This document shows, piece by piece, positions 59,901-64,000 of a stretch of DNA of 64,000 nt. Location: NCBI RefSeq assembly GCF_964355755.1, contig NC_092680.1, forward strand, positions 3,573,001 to 3,637,000, written 5' to 3'. The stretch is from Antedon mediterranea. Taxonomy: Eukaryota; Echinodermata; Crinoidea; Comatulida; Antedonidae. The notes under the pieces are model-generated. The model did not search any database, was not told the DNA's origin, and worked only from the letters and a program-made list of their open reading frames with translations. How positions within the stretch are numbered: the stretch's first letter is position 1; each line of letters begins with the position of its first letter. A program made the translations under genes and the position numbers.

Positions 59901-62900
59901 TACTGCTTCTGTGTATTTTTTATTCAGGCTGAAAAAGTAAAAATCAAAACTTTCATAAAACCTTCCAATTTATTTAAAAAAAATTAAATAGAATAGAATA
60001 ATGATATTATTATATAATGTTTAGAAACAAGCATACATTAATTATAACAAAGTAAGTTAACACTAGTGTAGTGTGATGTGCCCAAATATAGTAGTGATTT
60101 CCCAAATATGGTAGTGATATGACATCATCATGTCCATATATGGGCACATCACATTTTTTGTCACATAAACTTTGATAGTGTAGACAGAGCTACAGTTATA
60201 CTATTTTTACTATAGATATTTCTTTATTAAATATAAAACATTTAAAATGGTGAAAATAAATAAAATGTTTTTCTTACCACAGAGATCGCGCATAATTAGA
60301 TCTTGCTTTGTTTATCACGTCACATGACTCCCCTTCATCAAGTAAATCAATTGCTCTGTAAGATTAAAAAGAACTTGTTATACTTATTCTTTACTCCATG
60401 ATTTATTATTATTTAATTTCTTCAGAAATAAACTTCAAATATCCTATCAATAATGTACCTTTTGAAAGCCTTCATTGCATGCTGATGAAGCCCTTCTCTT
60501 TCCATCAACAGTCCTAACATGTTGTAGGAACATGCATTAGTGTGAACACGATCTAGAACAAAAAGAATAACATGCATTAGTCTGAACGCGATCTATAACA
60601 AACAGCATAATTAAAAAATGAATGAAAATAATTATGAAAATATATAATACAGAACATAATATAGAAAGTCCTAACATTTGAACATTATTGTATTTGTATA
60701 AGTGCCAGGGTGTTGGCCATTTTAATTATTATTTTATATAATATTAGAAAAACAGATACATTGCTATTTTTAGACTGACATAAATAAAGAAAAAAAGTTC
60801 AAAATAAGGCTCTTTTAGGCATACTCTTATGTTGAAATCCAAAACTCATAATATACACATATACTGACCTGTGAACTTTGACATAGCCAATGCTGAAGTT
60901 GACACAGCGTTCATTTGTTCAATGCTATATTTATAGTGTTCAGAGGTCACATCAACATTAGTATCCAGCAGGGTCTTGCATACCCAGTGACTATAACCGA
61001 TCGTTCCCTCAACCTAAACAGAAATATTGTTGAAACCTATTGCAATCTATCCACAGTGGTGTAATGCAAAGCTCAGAGGCACCTAGTTTAGTAACCCTAA
61101 GTGGCCCCCCAATGCTGGGGGCTTCAGGCGTTTTTAGCCTTTTCCAAGATATTTTAATGCCCGTTTTTTCATTTCTTTCTTTATTCTTCCAAAAAGTTTT
61201 CAAAACAAATACATAAATATAACATTGTAATATATAAAACATTTAAATAATTGGATAAAAAGGAAGAAGAGAAAAGGCAACTTCATGCCTATCTAGCGCT
61301 ACTCCCTGTATAACTATAACATATCAATTGTATTCAAATCAAACAAATCATATCATGATAAAATTTAAATACTAAGCTCCGGGGCCTCTGGGTTTAGCCA
61401 GTGAGTGCTCATAGCCGTTACGCCACTGTCTATCCATAGTCGAAATTAAGAGAGTACTCCCTATCTACTACAGAGTTGGGTAGCCGAGTGGTTAGGACAC
61501 TTGACTATCATACAGAGAACCGGGTTCAGTTCCCGACAACTCCCAGTCTACTCAGCTGTAAATGAATACTAGGGAGGATAAGGCAGTGTGGAAAGGAACT
61601 GGTCACCCTACCACATACTGCAGAGACTTTAGTACAATGAGCTCCGAACAGCTTATCTCCTACATTCAGAAATGAATACAGACTTTACCATATCTACTGA
61701 CTAATATGAGAAAATTGTGTATACATTTGACATTTAACTGACATTGAATGAGATACAAACATTAACAAAAATAGTTCTGACTTACATGAGTGCCCAGTTC
61801 ACATGTGTGACGAAACAAGTCCATAGTCTCAGCATCCTGAATGCTCTCTGCTATGTGAGCCTACGGTAACAAGTCATGAAAAGAATTACAATTACAAGAA
61901 ATTTTAATTTGATAAATCAGAGTGAGTTATTGTCCTGTACTTTAAAATTTACTTCCAGTAAAGCTCTGTCTACACTATAAAATTTTATGTGGAAAAAAAA
62001 TGTGATGTGTCCATATATGGACATGATGATGTCATATCACTACCATATTTGGGTATATGTAAACCAAATTAAGAAGTTTCAAACCTGTCCAATCCAGCAC
62101 TGCATATAGTCTGGGTTGACAGACTGTGCCTTCTTAAACGCTTCATGCGCTAATTTAATATCACCGTGTTTAAGATAAAGTGTTCCTAGATTGGTCCATG
62201 TAACTACATCCTGAAACAAAACAATATGAAATTAATATAGTTTAAAAAGACATATATAAGGTTCTGTCTACACTATCAAACTTTATGTGACAAAAAAATG
62301 TAATGTGCCCATATATAGACATGATGATGTCATATCATTACCATATTTGGGAATATCACCACCATATTTTGGCACATCACACTTTTTTGGTCAAACAAGC
62401 TTGATAGTGTAGACAAAGCTTAATACTTACTGTAGATCATTTAATATATCAATAGCTATTTCTACACCTGCATACACCCCCCTCTATCTAGTGACGATTT
62501 AGCTTTCAGGTTTTACAACCAGTCATCATTAGATTTTATAAAAAAACTTACATTTTTGTCAATTTGAATGGCCTTGATAAAAGCATGTTGAGCAAGTTTT
62601 GGCAAATTTACCTCTGTAAAATAACACATTTATAAATTAGAAATACTGTTATTATGAATATTATAATATTTTAATTTGTTTATATAATATTATTTTTTTC
62701 TCTCAGTTGTTTCACTGTGTTATATCATTAACATAATAATTATCAAAAATTACAATCATAATATAATAATAACATCATAATTAGCAATCAATTAAGAATG
62801 TCAATTCTATTACCATATTTTAATTTGTTTATATAATATTTTATTTTTCAGTTATTTCACTGTCTTATAATATTAACATTCTTTTGTCATCTTATAAAAA

Positions 62901-64000
62901 TGGCTGAAAACCCATCTCTTTCACATAGCATATGAAATGACGTAATTGCCACCTTGTTTCAAGCCTTGTGGACGTAGCGCTTTGGAGAAAATTTATTTTG
63001 GTTAAGCGTTATACAAAAGACAATTATTATTATCCATATTATCATTATTTGAAATTGCCCCATGCAGAATGAATAAAGAATTTGAATGACTAAAGTCTTC
63101 CTTACCTTTAGATGCCCAGATTGTACCCAACGCATTCCAGTGTGAATTGTTATTACTGTCTATAGACACAGCCTTCTTTAAACACTGTTAATAATATAAC
63201 AAAAGAAAACAAATAATATAACAATATTTCAATGTATTCACATTTTTAACAGCCAATCTACAGTAGTTACACATTTGGTAACAACTAAAGAAGTATTGTC
63301 CCCAAAAAATATGAAAATTAATCAAATCAGACTTTAAATAGGCCATTTTGCAGTTTTTCGCAATAGAGTTATTCACTTCTGTTAAAAAAAACAAAAAACA
63401 AAGATATTTCAATTATAAAAAGACAAAAGAAACATTCAATTTTAACCAAAAACCCTTTTCTTACAGTTTTTTTGATTTAAATTACATTTTTTCAGGAAAA
63501 TTATTTTTTTTATCCAGTTTTTGGTCAAATTAAATAACTTATGTGACATTAAAATTGCATATTAAAAAAAAAATTGAAAAAAAAATTGTTTAGGGGGACA
63601 ATATATCTTTAAGTAAATCAAGTAAATAGATAGATTTTTTATAGATTTAGTTATCAGGCCCAATAGTTAATATGAAACTGACCTGTACAGCCTTGTTGGA
63701 CAGTTCTATCTGCTCTGCATACTGAGCTTGTCTAAAGTAGTTTATCCCCAGGTCATGCCAAAGGCTGGCACAGTCTGGTAGTAACTGTAATGCCTTCCCA
63801 TAACATCTATTGGAATAAATAATATAGATTTCTTAGGATTATATTAAAAAAATAAATATGATTATGTTAAGCTCTGTCTACACTATCACACTTTATGTGA
63901 CAAAAAACTGTGATGTGCCCATATATGGACATGATGATCTCATATCACTACCATATTTAATTATATCACTACCATATTTGGCCACATAAAACTTTTTTGT
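53968..64000 (-). CDS. SKIC3: SKI complex subunit SKIC3 (TTC37), C-terminal half, partial
   Basis: Twenty exons, all junctions in frame: 63683-63806, 63106-63184, 62552-62613, 62085-62210, 61786-61860, 60869-61013, 60459-60552, 60278-60355, 59801-59928, 58863-59152, 58358-58404, 58051-58123, 57766-57819, 57221-57329, 56702-56809, 55901-56007, 55215-55376, 54690-54946, 54419-54545, 53968-54045. About 774 residues; the human protein has 1564, so the N-terminal half is off the right edge. It is the TPR scaffold of the cytoplasmic SKI helicase complex, which feeds RNA to the exosome. TPR signatures are plain: [49 protein letters not shown], and the family block [20 protein letters not shown]. The C-terminus is [20 protein letters not shown] and a short acidic end, [10 protein letters not shown]; the last exon is the least certain. 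Confidence 0.93.
54258..54391. repeat. 37-bp tandem repeat, 3.5 copies
   Basis: Unit TTAGCCTTCTGTTTGACCTG + TTTCAAGGAGGTCAACA repeated with few changes. Lies 28 bp from the 5' splice site of the SKIC3 exon at 54419, in its last intron. Confidence 0.92.
56030..56175. mobile_element. TTAA-ended hairpin MITE, copy 17
   Basis: TTAAAGCTCTGTCTACACTA to TTTGTTTGATAGTGTAAAAG; right terminus lost. Starts 22 bp upstream of the acceptor of the SKIC3 exon ending at 56007. Confidence 0.85.
57000..57182. mobile_element. Hairpin MITE copy 18 (left arm lost) joined to a third-family half
   Basis: 57000-57120: AAAGTTTGATGTGCACAAAT to GATAGTGTAGACAGCGGTTT. It is followed directly at 57121-57182 by GGAATAACATAGATTCTATA ... 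GGTCTGTGTCAATTGGCCTT, the right half of the third hairpin family (compare 35601, 44745). Confidence 0.75.
57356..57494. mobile_element. TTAA-ended hairpin MITE, copy 19
   Basis: AGCTCTGTCTACACTATC to GATTGATAGTGTATACAATA; 26 bp upstream of the acceptor of the SKIC3 exon ending at 57329. Confidence 0.88.
59213..59455 (-). mobile_element. SINE-like element S1, minus orientation (copy 3)
   Basis: GGGGTAACTCCCTACTC, TAGGTTCTTTA, TCTACCACCAGAACCATGAA, GCTACGTAATTACAGTTCCA match the reverse complement of 26010-26330. In a SKIC3 intron. A separate tRNA-like piece (GTTCGTTTGGCTGAATGGTA) lies at ~59505-59570. Confidence 0.7.
59716..59777 (-). pseudogene. Decayed tandem duplicate of a SKIC3 exon segment
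   Basis: On the minus strand [15 protein letters not shown] (59735-59777) copies [14 protein letters not shown] in the adjacent exon 59801-59928, and the following CCTGGGATAAAT corresponds to the real donor CAGGGTAAGTAC with the GT destroyed. It is a ~90-bp partial exon duplication within the downstream intron and cannot act as an exon. Confidence 0.8.
60062..60192. mobile_element. TTAA-ended hairpin MITE, copy 20 (left arm lost)
   Basis: GTGTGATGTGCCCAAATATA to TTTGATAGTGTAGACAGAGC. Confidence 0.82.
60523..60600. repeat. 39-bp tandem duplication across a SKIC3 exon/intron border
   Basis: ACATGCATTAGTGTGAACAC, GATCTAGAACA (ending in the exon 60459-60552 acceptor) is repeated at 60562-60600 as ACATGCATTAGTCTGAACGC, GATCTATAACA. 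In the copy CTAG has become TATAG, which still carries AG. Confidence 0.85.
61040..61432. mobile_element. DNA-transposon remnant with CAGTGGYGTAA ends (copy 2), with insertion
   Basis: Ends CAGTGGTGTAATG and (minus) CAGTGGCGTAACGG are inverted repeats. Relative to the 4195 copy there is a ~200-bp AT-rich insertion at about 61170-61375. In a SKIC3 intron. Confidence 0.65.
61467..61690 (+). mobile_element. tRNA-derived SINE
   Basis: GGGTAGCCGAGTGGTTAGGA (leucine/serine-tRNA-like A box) and ACCGGGTTCAGTTCCCGAC (B box), followed by an unrelated body ending AACAGCTTATCTCC. In a SKIC3 intron. Confidence 0.7.
61959..62057. mobile_element. TTAA-ended hairpin MITE, copy 21 (truncated)
   Basis: TAAAGCTCTGTCTACACTAT to CACTACCATATTTGGGTAT; the right half is missing, 26 bp short of the 5' splice site of the SKIC3 exon at 62085. 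Confidence 0.85.
62257..62424. mobile_element. TTAA-ended hairpin MITE, copy 22
   Basis: AAGGTTCTGTCTACACTATC to GATAGTGTAGACAAAGCTTA. Confidence 0.9.
62885..63035 (+). mobile_element. Probable LINE 3' end fragment
   Basis: CTTATAAAAATGGCTGAAAA-type sequence followed by GTAGCGCTTTGGAG, AAGCGTTATACAAA and an (ATT)n tail, resembling the 3' end of L2/CR1 elements as at 19150-19700 but in the other orientation. No intact RT motif. Confidence 0.4.
63284..63612. mobile_element. TTAA hairpin family 2, full copy
   Basis: CTAAAGAAGTATTGTCCCCA to GGGGGACAATATATCTTTAA, in a SKIC3 intron. Confidence 0.82.
63867..64000. mobile_element. TTAA-ended hairpin MITE, copy 23 (cut by window edge)
   Basis: TTAAGCTCTGTCTACACTAT, then the usual core; the right arm is beyond 64000. 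Confidence 0.88.

Noticed and set aside
1-64000. CRISPR array, prophage or bacterial operon
   Set aside because: Spliced genes and eukaryotic repeats throughout; tandem repeats lack unique spacers.

Overview
The window is a piece of an animal nuclear genome. It is AT-rich, its genes are split into many small exons with GT-AG introns, and it is full of short transposon-derived repeats. The gene content (FAM151/menorin, an ST6GALNAC-type sialyltransferase, a STARD5-like tandem pair, MRPS27, SKIC3/TTC37), an L2/CR1-type LINE tail and frequent GGCCTA-rich stretches suggest an invertebrate deuterostome, most likely an echinoderm. The species assignment is inference. No CRISPR, rRNA or convincing functional tRNA gene is seen.

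Layout. 1-7.7 kb: 5' exons of an unrecognised single-pass membrane protein on the minus strand, continuing off the left edge. 11.8-17.9 kb: complete 4-exon FAM151/menorin gene (minus). 23.0-38.7 kb: 10-exon ST6GALNAC-like sialyltransferase (minus) with two tandemly duplicated, mutually exclusive terminal exons. It is head-to-head, about 1.2 kb apart, with 39.9-42.3 kb, the first STARD5-like START-domain gene (plus). 44.6-47.3 kb: its tandem paralogue (plus) with identical intron phases. 48.8-53.4 kb: MRPS27 (plus, 10 exons, one GC-AG intron). 54.0-64.0 kb: C-terminal half of SKIC3/TTC37 (minus, 20 exons, continuing off the right edge), convergent with MRPS27 and with 3' ends that nearly meet. 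I assembled every multi-exon model by hand from splice signals. Reading frames were checked across every junction and close exactly.

The genes do not form one pathway: Golgi sialylation, lipid transfer, mitochondrial translation and cytoplasmic RNA surveillance are represented. What ties the window together is its repeat load. At least 23 copies of one TTAA-ended hairpin MITE (terminal repeat AAGCTCTGTCTACACTATC) lie across it, and about a third sit within ~35 bp of a splice site. Further hairpin families include a second TTAA-ended one, a 720-bp foldback element with CGGCCG-rich long inverted repeats, and remnants of tRNA-derived SINEs and an L2/CR1 LINE. Three minus-strand loci carry a hammerhead-ribozyme-like core of the kind known from Penelope-like elements. 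Several tandem repeats are present (21, 37, 55 and ~184 bp units).
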